Assembly: GCA_041749015.1 (NCBI GenBank)
Contig: JBGTCD010000013.1
Coordinates: 1 to 16,772, forward strand
DNA length: 16,772 nucleotides
Origin: JBGTCD01 sp041749015
GTDB taxonomy: Bacteria; Bacteroidota; Bacteroidia; Cytophagales; Cyclobacteriaceae
Direction of reading: 5' to 3'
The notes under the pieces are model-generated. The model made no database searches. It saw only the letters and a list, made by a program, of their open reading frames with translations, and was not told the DNA's origin. Each line of letters opens with the position of its first letter. The stretch's first letter is position 1. Positions 8,094-16,500 of this stretch are shown piece after piece. Made by a program: the position numbers and the translations under genes.

Positions 8094-8123
8094 TTGAGAA
8101 TTGAGAATGGATAATTGAGAATG
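8093..8123. repeat. Left GAGAATGG-type repeat block
   Basis: Immediately after the hsdR stop, the words ATTGAGAA, TTGAGAATGG and ATAATTGAGAATG follow in tandem and run into the start codon of the four-helix-bundle gene. The reverse complement of the same word family lies at 8486-8520 on the other side of that gene, so the gene is bracketed by inverted short repeats. Confidence 0.7.
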
Positions 8124-8477
8124 AGAGAGAATATCGTAAAAAATAAGAGTTTTGATTTTGCATTGCGAATAATAACGGAATGTCAGTCTTTAAATGAGAC
8201 AAAAAAGGAATTCATTTTAAGCAAACAACTTTTAAGGAGTGGAACTGCTATTGGAGCCTTAGTAAGAGAATCCGAACATGCTGAAAGTAAAGCAGACTTC
8301 ATTCACAAGCTTTCCATCGCTTTAAAGGAAGCAAACGAATCCGATTATTGGATTGAATTGTTGTATCGTTCAGGTTATTTGAGTGAGTCAAATTACCAAT
8401 CTTTATTTTCTGATTTAGATGAAATAATTCGTCTTTTGGTTTCAATAGTTAAGACTTCAAAAGCTAACAAAAAATGA
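8121..8477 (+). CDS. Four-helix-bundle protein, 23S rRNA intervening-sequence (S23) family
   Basis: A 118-residue helical protein of the 23S-rRNA-intervening-sequence family. Diagnostic stretches are SFDFALRII near the start, SKQLLRSGTAIGALVRESEHAES in the middle, and DFIHKLSIALKEANESDYWIELL. The family forms four-helix bundles; its function is not established, and related Avd proteins assist diversity-generating retroelements, but no reverse transcriptase is present here. ATG 8121 is chosen because MRENIVKNKSFDF is the normal family N-terminus; an upstream TTG at 8115 would only add repeat-encoded residues. It ends in an ATGA overlap with the next gene. Repeat blocks on both sides suggest a gene cassette dropped between hsdR and the metalloprotease gene. 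Confidence 0.85.
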   Translation: MRENIVKNKSFDFALRIITECQSLNETKKEFILSKQLLRSGTAIGALVRESEHAESKADFIHKLSIALKEANESDYWIELLYRSGYLSESNYQSLFSDLDEIIRLLVSIVKTSKANKK

Positions 8478-9220
8478 AGTCAACCGAATTCTCCATTCTC
8501 CATTCTTCATTCTCCATTCAGTTTGGAAGCCGAATAATTGATTTCCGTTTAGAGTTTTCGGACAGAAAATCCCTTGGTATTACCGTAAATCCTGAAATGG
8601 GAGTGCTGGTAAAAGCTCCTGAAGATACTTCTATTGATAAAGTGAAAGAGAAGATCCGAAAGAAGGCACCATGGATTATTAAACAACAAAGCTTTTTTCT
8701 TTCTTTTCAGCCAAAGACCCCAAAACGAAAATATGTAAGCGGAGAAACGCATTTGTATTTAGGTAGGCAATACCGTTTACTTATTAAAAATGAGAATGGG
8801 AGAAAGGAGAAGGAAATTGTGAAGTTAAAAGGTGGATTTCTAATGGTTTATACTTCAGATAAATCAAAAACTGAAAATTTAGTCAAAGGCTGGTATCGCC
8901 AAAAAGCCGAGCAAAAGCTACCAGAAATAGCAATTCCACTTATTGATTCCTTTGCAACTCGACACAACCTCCCTATTCAACATTCGCAATTCACTATTAG
9001 GGACATGCCAACACGATGGGGCAGTTGTACTCCAAATGGGAAAATCATTCTAAATCCTGAATTGATTAAAGCACCTAAAGGCTGTATTGAGTATGTTATT
9101 ATACACGAACTTTGCCATTTAATTCATCACGACCACACACAGAAATTCATTGATTTACAAGCCAAGGAAATGAAAGACTGGGAAAAGTGGAAGATGAAAT
9201 TGGAGAAAATGTTGGCATGA
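8474..9220 (+). CDS. YgjP-like (DUF45) zinc metallopeptidase
   Basis: A 248-residue protein of the YgjP/DUF45 family, a common partner gene directly after hsdR. Zinc ligands are visible in HELCHLIHHDH (H211, H215, H221, catalytic E212), preceded by the family hallmark TRWGSC (181-185 for RWGSC) and the helix KAPKGCIEYVIIHE. The N-terminal half carries the usual SDRKSLGITVNPEMGVLVKAPE strand region. The natural substrate in restriction loci is unknown. The first residues after MKST (EFSILHSSFSIQ) are encoded by the right-hand repeat block at 8486-8520, so the present start codon was probably acquired with that insertion. The true ancestral start may have been lost, and family homology should begin near residue 17. 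Confidence 0.88.
   Translation: MKSTEFSILHSSFSIQFGSRIIDFRLEFSDRKSLGITVNPEMGVLVKAPEDTSIDKVKEKIRKKAPWIIKQQSFFLSFQPKTPKRKYVSGETHLYLGRQYRLLIKNENGRKEKEIVKLKGGFLMVYTSDKSKTENLVKGWYRQKAEQKLPEIAIPLIDSFATRHNLPIQHSQFTIRDMPTRWGSCTPNGKIILNPELIKAPKGCIEYVIIHELCHLIHHDHTQKFIDLQAKEMKDWEKWKMKLEKMLA
8486..8520. repeat. Right CCATTCTC-type repeat block
   Basis: Tandem words of the form TCTCCATTC and TTCATTC, the reverse complement of the GAGAATGG words at 8093-8123. The block lies inside the first codons of the metallopeptidase gene and is translated as FSILHSSFSI, a low-complexity peptide. Confidence 0.75.
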
Positions 9221-9232
9221 GAAGCCCAGGGT

Positions 9233-9535
9233 TCACTCTAAACCGGTAATCGTTACAATCTCCCCATCATACACTATCTGAGGCTGACCCTTATATTCCG
9301 TTATGGGCCCATAGACCTTTATGGCCTTTCCTTCCAGGGCTTTAATTTCAGCATCTGAGAAATCTTGGTGCTTAGCCCCCCAAATCAGGAAGGTAAAATC
9401 GTTGTTTGGATACTTACCACCAAAATTCACGAAGGCTGGCTTGTCTCTGGCCTTGTTCTAAAATACCACATGGGTAACCACATCCTCCAGCCAAGTAATA
9501 CCTCCATTTTCTGCCCAACCTTCCAGGTCGTAGTA
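9233..9535 (-). pseudogene. Decayed OB-fold nucleic-acid-binding-like gene
   Basis: Bases 9430 down to 9233 encode the second half of a small OB-fold domain: FVNFGGKYPNNDFTFLIWG, then ALEGKAIKVYGPITEYKGQPQIVY and a final strand. Bacteroidota proteins of this sort usually carry an earlier segment with a V-C-G-x-V strand and often a signal peptide. Here the same frame continues upstream through NKARDKPA to a TAG at 9460-9458, and before it through ITWLEDVVTHVVF up to the XRE gene's stop. The first strand is missing, so the gene looks broken by a nonsense codon and an internal deletion. The only start for an intact fragment would be GTG 9430, inside the domain. The remnant ends 12 bp from the convergent metallopeptidase gene. 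Confidence 0.6.
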
Positions 9536-9760
9536 TCAATCACTTTCCTCAAAGATAAAATTGAGCATTTCACAGGGATCTGTGTGCATGGCTTTGGCGA
9601 TGCGGTACAGTTCGTCGGCTCGGAGGTGGGAGTTTGGGTTGTTGGACAGCTCGTTGATCCTGGCCTTGCTGAGGCCGGTACGCCGGGCTATTTCGGCCTT
9701 ATTCACTGAGTACTTCTGCAAATAGATTCCTAGACGGGTAATTTTTCTTTCAGATTTCAT
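9536..9760 (-). CDS. XRE-family helix-turn-helix regulator
   Basis: A 74-residue single-domain DNA-binding protein. The Cro/C1-type HTH lies at about residues 20-43 (KAEIARRTGLSKARINELSNN), followed by the LRADELYRIAKAM helix and an acidic end. It is expected to act as a dimeric repressor or activator, perhaps of its own gene and the divergent genes at 9913. ATG 9760 is preferred to the longer open frame (to 9793), since MKSERKITRLGIYL is a normal family start. No Shine-Dalgarno is visible. A TGTAGACA box lies 9-16 bp upstream of the start and is repeated 52 bp further, which suggests autoregulation. Confidence 0.82.
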   Translation of the reverse strand: MKSERKITRLGIYLQKYSVNKAEIARRTGLSKARINELSNNPNSHLRADELYRIAKAMHTDPCEMLNFIFEESD

Positions 9761-9828
9761 TTCATTATTGTAGACAAAACCCGGCCTTACCAATTATTTT
9801 ATCGGATTTCATATCATAAATGTAGACA
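9751..9828. promoter_or_regulatory. Direct 26-bp repeat with TGTAGACA boxes, candidate XRE operator
   Basis: Bases 9751-9776 and 9803-9828 match at 22 of 26 positions and share GATTTCAT, TCAT and the near-palindrome TGTAGACA (9769-9776 and 9821-9828). The two copies are 52 bp apart. The first copy includes the start codon of the XRE gene, and the second contains a matching but unused ATG AAA TCC, so this may be a duplicated gene start as well as, or instead of, a paired operator. Confidence 0.55.
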
Positions 9829-9864
9829 ATCTATATAAAAGTAAATAAAACCTGATTATTTGAT

Positions 9865-9895
9865 TTTGATAGTATATAGAATATCCATATAATTG
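9865..9895 (+). promoter_or_regulatory. Candidate Bacteroidota-type promoter (-33 TTTG, -7 TATAATTG)
   Basis: TTTG at 9865-9868 is followed after 19 bp by TATAATTG at 9888-9895, close to the Bacteroidota consensus TTTG-N19-21-TAnnTTTG. It would start transcription just ahead of the ATG at 9913. The region is very AT-rich, so a chance match is possible. Confidence 0.35.
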
Positions 9896-9912
9896 TATAA
9901 AATAAAAATACT

Positions 9913-10128
9913 ATGGAATCCGATTTAGATTACCATGACTTGCCGGAATCGTATTGCAAAAACAGGGCTGCCCAAAAGGAGGCCTTATTGTGGGTCTTAT
10001 CTAATATTACAATGGATGAGGTGGACCCTGCCAACAGGCGCCATATCCATGCTCTTTTCACTCTTCTGGATACCTTAGGTGAGGTCACCTCTAAGGAAGT
10101 GGAGCCTATTATTAATAGCCAATCCTAA
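9913..10128 (+). CDS. 71-aa hypothetical protein
   Basis: An acidic, helix-rich protein with no signal peptide and no family that I recognise. It starts MESDLDYHDLPESYCKN and contains a long predicted helix around ALLWVLSNI and HALFTLLDTLGEV. It is divergent from the XRE regulator and precedes the 479-aa thioredoxin-like gene by 16 bp, so the two are probably co-transcribed. Codon use and GC content are coding-like and higher than in the flanking spacer. Confidence 0.6.
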   Translation: MESDLDYHDLPESYCKNRAAQKEALLWVLSNITMDEVDPANRRHIHALFTLLDTLGEVTSKEVEPIINSQS

Positions 10129-10144
10129 CCTTAAACTTTGACCA

Positions 10145-11584
10145 ATGAAAACTACCCCAAAACAAACTGAGTCCACCCGAATGAACCCCCACGTCCCGTA
10201 TTTGTATCGGATGCTGCCGGATGTCAACCTTAATTTGATTTCACTTTCAAATCCGGAGGACCCTATCCGACGGGTTCGCCTGAGAAATTACCTGGGCAGG
10301 TACGTGATCATCCTGCTGATGGACCCTGACCATCCCTATAACCGGGATGCACTTAGATCCTTGAGGAAAATCGGAGAAAAATTTAAAGACATGGTTTGCG
10401 TGGCCGTTACCATAGCGAGTAAAGACAGGGCCCTGCAGGAGGTTCGGAAATTTGATTTCGAGTCATACGGTCCTATAGAATTCGGGGTAAGTGCCGGGGA
10501 GTTATATGCCCACCTTAATTTGAATGAAGCCACTGAGTTCCCACTTTGGCTGCTATATGATGAGGAATCGGCGTTGACCTTTGACCATGACGAGCCTTAC
10601 ATGACCATTGATGAGATTTCCCATTTGATCAGAAAAAATGACCGGATTAAATCTATTGTAAGTTATCACCACCCCATACATCCCGGGGACCAGGCTGATC
10701 TTTTAGTCAATAACCCCCTGGCCAAAGTCTCCATGAGTTCTACCATTTGTGGCCCTATGAAAGACGTCCTGCCAGCCTGGGAGTGTACCAATCAGAACGG
10801 ATATGTCTATCTGAAAGTCAGAAACATGACCCTTCAGGAGATCCACCTCAAGCTTTATGAGCTGTTGGGTGGGCCTTATCCATTTGTGTTAAGATCCAGA
10901 ATCGATGGTTCCGATACTGTAAGTAGGGGAGTCCAGGAATTGAGCGAAAGTGAGCAAAAGGAAAACGATATCCATTTTGAAGAAAATTCCGAGGACTTCG
11001 TAGAAGTGAAATACGGGGAGGATTATGAAGGGGATCCCGAATTGGAAATTGAAATGGATTTGAAGGAGTTTCTGAACATGAGTACCAGCCTCATGGAAGA
11101 AAGCAGTGAATTGGAGCAGATTCAAACCTCCATCAACAGGATGTTTTGCTGGGACTTCATCCTTCCAAAAGCCCAGGAAGACAGTTTCTGGAGAATTGCT
11201 TTGAATGAAATGAAACGGATCAGCATGCCCTTCTGGTCCACCATTGATGAAAAGGAAGCGGATGGGTTTGCCATCCAGCTATCCCCTGAGTTTTCATCCT
11301 TCAGTGATTCCGACCAGGATGTAGCCTACAGCATGGATGCGCATCATTTATTCCTGAACAATTGCCCTGTCGACCAACTCGCCAGGCTCCTGACCACCAA
11401 TTTCAAGGACCTGTATTTTATCAATGAAGCCAATACCGACCGCAGGATCAGCATCAATATGAAAGGTGATTTCAGCACCCTACAAAATACCCAATCCAAC
11501 CTGGCCCTGGCCGACATATATCTGATCGCCAGGCGTGGCGTATTCGCAGAGGTCACCTTCACCAGAATAGGGCGACCCGGATAA
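10145..11584 (+). CDS. Cytoplasmic protein with cysteine-less thioredoxin-like domain
   Basis: A 479-residue protein without signal peptide. Residues about 19-165 look like an AhpC/TSA-TlpA thioredoxin fold: VPYLYRMLPDVNLNLISL, then LGRYVIILLMDPDHPYNRDALRSL where a CxxC would stand (DPDHPYN, residues 60-66, no cysteine), and TEFPLWLLYDEE as the cis-Pro loop. The only nearby Cys (C85) is on a buried strand, so a redox role is unlikely and a binding or scaffold role is more plausible. A Glu/Asp-rich linker at about 265-315 leads into a C-terminal domain of unknown family, whose end (LARLLTTNFKDLYFINEA) faintly recalls secretin/DUF3738-like segments. Start 10145 is the first ATG; M13 is an alternative. 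It ends ahead of an intrinsic terminator. Confidence 0.6.
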   Translation: MKTTPKQTESTRMNPHVPYLYRMLPDVNLNLISLSNPEDPIRRVRLRNYLGRYVIILLMDPDHPYNRDALRSLRKIGEKFKDMVCVAVTIASKDRALQEVRKFDFESYGPIEFGVSAGELYAHLNLNEATEFPLWLLYDEESALTFDHDEPYMTIDEISHLIRKNDRIKSIVSYHHPIHPGDQADLLVNNPLAKVSMSSTICGPMKDVLPAWECTNQNGYVYLKVRNMTLQEIHLKLYELLGGPYPFVLRSRIDGSDTVSRGVQELSESEQKENDIHFEENSEDFVEVKYGEDYEGDPELEIEMDLKEFLNMSTSLMEESSELEQIQTSINRMFCWDFILPKAQEDSFWRIALNEMKRISMPFWSTIDEKEADGFAIQLSPEFSSFSDSDQDVAYSMDAHHLFLNNCPVDQLARLLTTNFKDLYFINEANTDRRISINMKGDFSTLQNTQSNLALADIYLIARRGVFAEVTFTRIGRPG

Positions 11585-11607
11585 TTCATTGGTAGGGCCC
11601 TTCTTTA

Positions 11608-11638
11608 TTAAAGCCAGGTATTTATGCCTGGTTTTTTT
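11608..11638 (+). terminator. Rho-independent terminator
   Basis: A hairpin with arms AAGCCAGGTA (11611-11620) and TGCCTGG plus T residues (from 11625), with a TTTA loop, followed by a run of seven T (11632-11638). It lies 26 bp after the stop of the 479-aa gene and separates it from the next operon. Confidence 0.85.
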
Positions 11639-11723
11639 GTTTGGGGTGGGCCAATCCTAACCATCAAATGTGTAGGTAAAAAAAATGGCTGGAAATTTTC
11701 TTGAAGTCAAATATATAAAAACA

Positions 11724-11745
11724 GCCTTAAATAGGCCTTAAATTA
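11724..11745. repeat. Short tandem direct repeat GCCTTAAAT
   Basis: GCCTTAAATAG and GCCTTAAATTA stand head to tail in the spacer before the secreted-protein operon. Each also contains a CCT...AGG dyad. It could be a regulator site; nothing else supports this. Confidence 0.3.
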
Positions 11746-11808
11746 GGTTTATTAAATCATAAATACCATTGATAAAGTTAAGTATAACAAAAAAAAAGCA
11801 TATTTAAA

Positions 11809-11837
11809 TTGACTTAATTGTTTTTAATATCTATTAT
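11809..11837 (+). promoter_or_regulatory. Candidate promoter for the secreted-protein/RHS operon
   Basis: TTGACT at 11809-11814 and TATTAT at 11832-11837 with a 17-bp spacer give a good match to a generic sigma-70 promoter, placing transcription start near 11844 and leaving only a short leader before ATG 11858. Bacteroidota housekeeping promoters usually follow a -33/-7 pattern, and the surroundings (11640-11857) are strongly AT-rich, so this is tentative. Apart from this, the short repeat above and the terminator, I see nothing in the 273-bp spacer. Confidence 0.35.
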
Positions 11838-11857
11838 TAAAACATGAATTACTGATT

Positions 11858-13159
11858 ATGTCACGTTGGCTCTTAATTATAGGTGGACTTTGCCTTTGTT
11901 TTGAAAGCTATTCTCAAAACCCCGGGAATGATGTAAATACCCCTGATACCCTCAATAAAGAAGTTCCAAAGACCATATTGAAAGCCTCAGTGCAACTGGA
12001 CTCCTTGAAGGAACAGCCCATAGAAATACTTGATTCTCTGAATGATGCTGGTAAATCAGAATTAGACACCCTCCAAAAACTGGAATCAAAGTTCCAAAGA
12101 ATAATAGGAGATGCCCGAGACTCTATCAATGATCAGGTTCCAAAACTACTGAAAATTAGCCCGGTACAGCATAATTTGCCAGGAAATCCCCTGGATTTTA
12201 ATTCAAAAAACCCCGATCAGAACCTTAAAATTATACCAAATATGGGTTTGGAGCTTGATGCTCCCAAACTTCCTGATACCCATCTCAATGCTCCCAGCCT
12301 TGCCACTGATTTGAGCCTCCCGGACATGCCTTATGATACTGCCGGACTGAATAAAGAAAGCCTGGCCGGTAGGGTGGAGCAGGAGGCTGAGTCGCGCCTG
12401 AAAAAAAATAATTTAATTGATATCCCTGATCAGGGCCTGCCGGATCAGGGGGATTTATTGGCACCTGAATTTGAGGGGATGGATTATTTTCCTGATGATC
12501 CTGATCGGTTTAAGAAAGAAGCCCTTCAAAAATCACAGATGGCCATACAGGAGAAGTTCCGGGCCAATGCAGATAAAATAGAGGCGGCCAGGGAACGGAT
12601 GACTGAACTAAAGCAGAAGTATAAAAGCATTGAAAGCTACAAAGACGGGAAATTCCTGAAAGTCAATTCCCTCAAGGATAAGACCTTCTTACAGCGCTCC
12701 CTGATCGGGTTATCAATACGACCAGCCCGCTCACCCCTGCATCCCCGTACCGACATTGGATTGTATTATGGGTACAGGCTGAATAAAAAGTGGCATGTTT
12801 ACGGAGGCCTCACCCATCGGATTGAAATCCAACCCAGTGAGGTTTCATTAGAATTTGTGCCCCTTCAAGGGGTCACCATATTCACGCAATATGAAGTTAA
12901 AAAGAGTTGGATGTTGATGATCAGATATGAATATTATGGAAGCCTTGATGGTAAAAACAAATCATATTCAGGTAAAGGGTTGAAGCCATTGGACTTCAAT
13001 TCAAATTTGGGAATGGGGATAGCAAAAAGATCTTCAATTTCTAAGAAAGCCTTCCTGATAGTTGATGCGGGCTTTAACTTTTTAAGTCTGATAAATCGTG
13101 ATAGCCCAACCACACAATTTCACTTAACTACCAGAATAGAAAGAAAACTAAAAAATTGA
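11858..13159 (+). CDS. Secreted protein with coiled coil and C-terminal outer-membrane barrel-like domain
   Basis: A 433-residue exported protein. The N-terminus MSRWLLIIGGLCLCFESYSQ is a signal peptide with cleavage likely after SYSQ. No clear lipobox is seen, although two Cys are in the hydrophobic core. Residues to about 220 are low-complexity, Pro/Asp/Leu-rich, with a PDQGLPDQG duplication. Residues about 220-265 form a charged coiled coil (MAIQEKFRANADKIEAARERM). The last 150 residues have alternating amphipathic strands such as RTDIGLYYGYRL, WHVYGGLTHRIEI and TIFTQYEVKKSWMLMIRYEYYG, and look like a small outer-membrane barrel. It lies 4 bp before a second secreted gene and ahead of the RHS gene, suggesting it helps export or anchor that product. 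This role is inference. Confidence 0.7.
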   Translation: MSRWLLIIGGLCLCFESYSQNPGNDVNTPDTLNKEVPKTILKASVQLDSLKEQPIEILDSLNDAGKSELDTLQKLESKFQRIIGDARDSINDQVPKLLKISPVQHNLPGNPLDFNSKNPDQNLKIIPNMGLELDAPKLPDTHLNAPSLATDLSLPDMPYDTAGLNKESLAGRVEQEAESRLKKNNLIDIPDQGLPDQGDLLAPEFEGMDYFPDDPDRFKKEALQKSQMAIQEKFRANADKIEAARERMTELKQKYKSIESYKDGKFLKVNSLKDKTFLQRSLIGLSIRPARSPLHPRTDIGLYYGYRLNKKWHVYGGLTHRIEIQPSEVSLEFVPLQGVTIFTQYEVKKSWMLMIRYEYYGSLDGKNKSYSGKGLKPLDFNSNLGMGIAKRSSISKKAFLIVDAGFNFLSLINRDSPTTQFHLTTRIERKLKN

Positions 13160-13163
13160 TAAC

Positions 13164-13583
13164 ATGAAAACAACCTTCTTCCTGTATCTATCCATTCACC
13201 TTTTAAGTGGATATTTTTATCAAATGCCATGTGAAGTAGATATACCTACTTCCAGTGATTGGTCAGGAAAAACCATTAATGGAAGCCTGAATACCTATGG
13301 CCAGAACCCTTCAATTACTATTGAAGCACTAGTTGATGATAGGATACAGGTTTCAGACTTTAGTTGTGGATTTTTAGATGCTTTTGGTTTTGGGTTTGAT
13401 CACCCACTTGAGCTGGAAATTGATTGTGCTACCAATACCGTTAAGCCAAAATCATTTATTTCAGATTTTGGGGAGTGTTTGGTAACGGAAGGGTACTGGA
13501 ATTCTGCGCAAAAAAAGCTAACCATTCATTGGAAAATTGATTTCAATAGTATTGATGAAATAAGTGAATTTACTTTTAATTAA
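13164..13583 (+). CDS. Small secreted protein of the RHS operon
   Basis: A 139-residue protein with a hydrophobic N-terminus (MKTTFFLYLSIHLLSGYFYQ) that reads as a signal peptide. The mature part is beta-rich, with several Cys (C23 in the precursor, then DFSCGFLDAFGFGF, EIDC and GECLV) that may form disulfides, and ends with LTIHWKIDFNSIDE and a final strand. I do not recognise the family. It sits 4 bp after the barrel-like gene and 12 bp before the RHS-type gene, so all three are one transcription unit. A chaperone-like, immunity or cell-surface role cannot be decided from sequence. Confidence 0.6.
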   Translation: MKTTFFLYLSIHLLSGYFYQMPCEVDIPTSSDWSGKTINGSLNTYGQNPSITIEALVDDRIQVSDFSCGFLDAFGFGFDHPLELEIDCATNTVKPKSFISDFGECLVTEGYWNSAQKKLTIHWKIDFNSIDEISEFTFN

Positions 13584-13595
13584 ATTTTTAAACTG

Positions 13596-16500
13596 ATGTT
13601 AAGAGCTGTCCTTCTAATTTCCTTTTGTATTATTCTTTTCCATATAAAGGCTCAGGATAATTTGCCAAGCCCTATTTATGAAGACATCATTCCACCATCA
13701 CCTGAGGCTACAAGCCTAGGAAAATTTGGTGATACACCAATAAGTTTCAATACCGGTACCCCACAGATTTCCATACCTATTCATAACATAGAAGGTCAGG
13801 ATATTGGACATTCTATAAGCCTGGTATATGATGCTAAGGGCAATAAGGTTGCCGATGTGGCAAGCATGGTTGGATTGGGATGGACACTTAAGGCCGGAGG
13901 GGTGGTAGCAAGAACGATTCGCGGAAAGCCGGATGATGATGTAGAAAACGGCTACTTTATAAGAAGGCCACAATGGGAATCCTTAGAAGGTTCAACATAT
14001 AACGTCATGCCTGGGCACCCTGACTATTATTATAGCCATCAAAAATATATTTTTGAAGAGGAGGCTGCTATCGGGAAAATTGATTTATTACCAGATGCTT
14101 TTAGTTTCAATTTTGGGGATTACTCAGGCACAATTACTTTTCGGTATGAATCGAATTCAGATGAGTTTTATCCAATTATTTCTCCTGCACAGGATATAAA
14201 GGTAATACATCCTTTTTCTGGGGGAGCGAATGAATGGGTTTTTATTACCCCAGATGGCGTAAAATATATTTTTGCCAGGACAGAAAATATTAATATGCAT
14301 CCTGGATTTTATACCAACTCCTGGTATTTAACTAATATAGTTTCACCAAATCAAAAGGAAACAATTAATTTTCTTTATCATCAAATTAATGGTGGGCCTC
14401 CGCTATCCTTGAATTTTTCAAACGCTATGACCACCATTTTAAAGAAAAAGGTATATATCTCTGGTAATAGTCAAGACCAATTTTTTTGTCACCCTTCTCC
14501 CCAAAACACCGACATAATGGAAGATTATACCTATCCCTTTGTATTCTTTTTAAAGGAGATAATCTACACTGCCAATACTGACATGGGTGGAGCTTATTCG
14601 ACAAAAGTTTTATTTCACATATCCGAAAATAGGCCCTGTGATTACATGCATGGTTTTACACAAAAACTTGTTAAACTAGAATCAATTAAAATAGCGGATG
14701 GTAATGTAAAATATTTATATCTACCAATCCATGTCAATGATGTTGATTCAGTCTTTGACATTCATGGTAGTTCCGGCTGGGTTCAATGTACTTCCTCGAA
14801 TCGATTACAACTTACCGGTCTTCGGATATTCAGTAATATTGGAGATTCCTGGCCAGGATTTTCGAATTCCTACGAAATGAATCCTGGGTATACCTTTGAA
14901 TATAATAACATCCCAATGCCGCAATATAATGCAATTTCTGACCATTGGGGTTATCCTAACGGGCATCATCTTTCAACCAATGGATCATTTTTACCGGTTT
15001 TACCCTCTTATTATTTTAATCACTTCCATCCCAATCCTTTATTAGTAGCAAATAGAAAACCTCACCATTCTGCCACTTTAGCGGGCTTAATAAATAAAAT
15101 CACATATCCTACTGGCGGTTATACTGAATTTGAATTTGAGCCCCATCGGTTAGAAAGATATAAGAAGGCTAATGGTGTAACACAAAAATCAATTACCGCT
15201 ACTGCGCATCAGGATTATAACTTACATGGTTCCATGAATGTCCATGAATTACATATCCGTGGATTATGGGAAGCTCAAGATACTCAATTTGAAAATGGCT
15301 TGCCCATCGTAAGGGCTGTAAATTTTAACCTTCAGAAGAGCCAGGAAGTTGTAATCAATAGTAATTTTTCTCCGGAGGGTTTATATGCATTTCCTACCAG
15401 GTCCTACTTATATAAGGCTCCAATAACTGATGTATGGGATTTTATTGGCTTTCCAAATGGATCCCCCATGTACCTTGGAGCCGGCAATTATGTATTGGTT
15501 GCTATGGTAGCAGAGGATTTAACTGGCGTATCCTCATCCTTAAGTATTAATTATACGGAAGAATCTCAACAGGTAACCTACACCACAGAATTAGTAGGTG
15601 GGGCCAGAATTAAATCCATGAAAGACGTAAGTGTAACCAATCCTGAGGATAATAAAACCACCAATTTTTATTACTACGGTAACTATATCAATCATTTAAA
15701 AATGATACCTGAACTCACTCAGGAATTTGTGATTGATGGGGAGACCATTACAATATATACTGGAAAACAGCCCGTTTCCAGTGGTACATTACATTATGAA
15801 ACTGTTTACCTGGATGAAGCCAGATGTGATGACATTATTGTTTCAGCTACCAATTCCAATCCCTTTGGTAGATTTAAAGGACATCATATTGGATATTCAG
15901 AGGTTACTGCCGAAGTAAAAGGAAAGGAATCAGGGTTTACGGTCTACAAATTTGTAAATACTGCTAACCCGGACTTTAGAGACCAGCCCAAGTCTGTTCA
16001 ATATTTTGACTCCGACTTTAATCTACTAAGCGAAGATATATATTATTATGATACTGCATTTTATAGTGCTATGTCCACCGGGATAAAAATGAGGGTTAAG
16101 GAGGTTGTTCATACTGGAGGCCCTGGGGTTTTCATGAGTATTTTCGAAGATGATATTAACAGAACTCAATACAACTATGGCAGTAGTTGGCGGCCTAAAA
16201 CCCGAAAAATTAGCAGGACATTTGACAGAAATGGTAAGTCCCTTGAGCAAGTTACCGAATACTCCTATTTCACAGAAGGATTTGATCTCAGTGATCAGAT
16301 TTACTATCAACTAAAAACCAGTGAAAGGACAACACTAAACAATGGCTTTAAAATAGTAAAAAACTGGATATACCCGCCTCAAAACTTAACCGACTTTTAT
16401 TCCATTGCGATGTTGGATGCAAATCTTCATGGAATGGTTTTGGAAGGATTTTTAGAATTGGAAAAACCGGATGGCACGAGAAATAAAATCACAGGGCTAA

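Noticed and set aside
8121..8477. Diversity-generating retroelement accessory protein (Avd)
   Set aside because: Avd is related to this family, but no reverse transcriptase or template/variable repeat is visible nearby, and the RSGTAIGA motif fits the S23 family.
9365..9709. 114-codon plus-strand frame
   Set aside because: It is antisense to the XRE regulator and the OB-fold remnant, which both show clear family motifs.
16026..16310. 94-codon minus-strand frame
   Set aside because: Antisense to the continuous RHS-type reading frame that carries conserved motifs on both sides.
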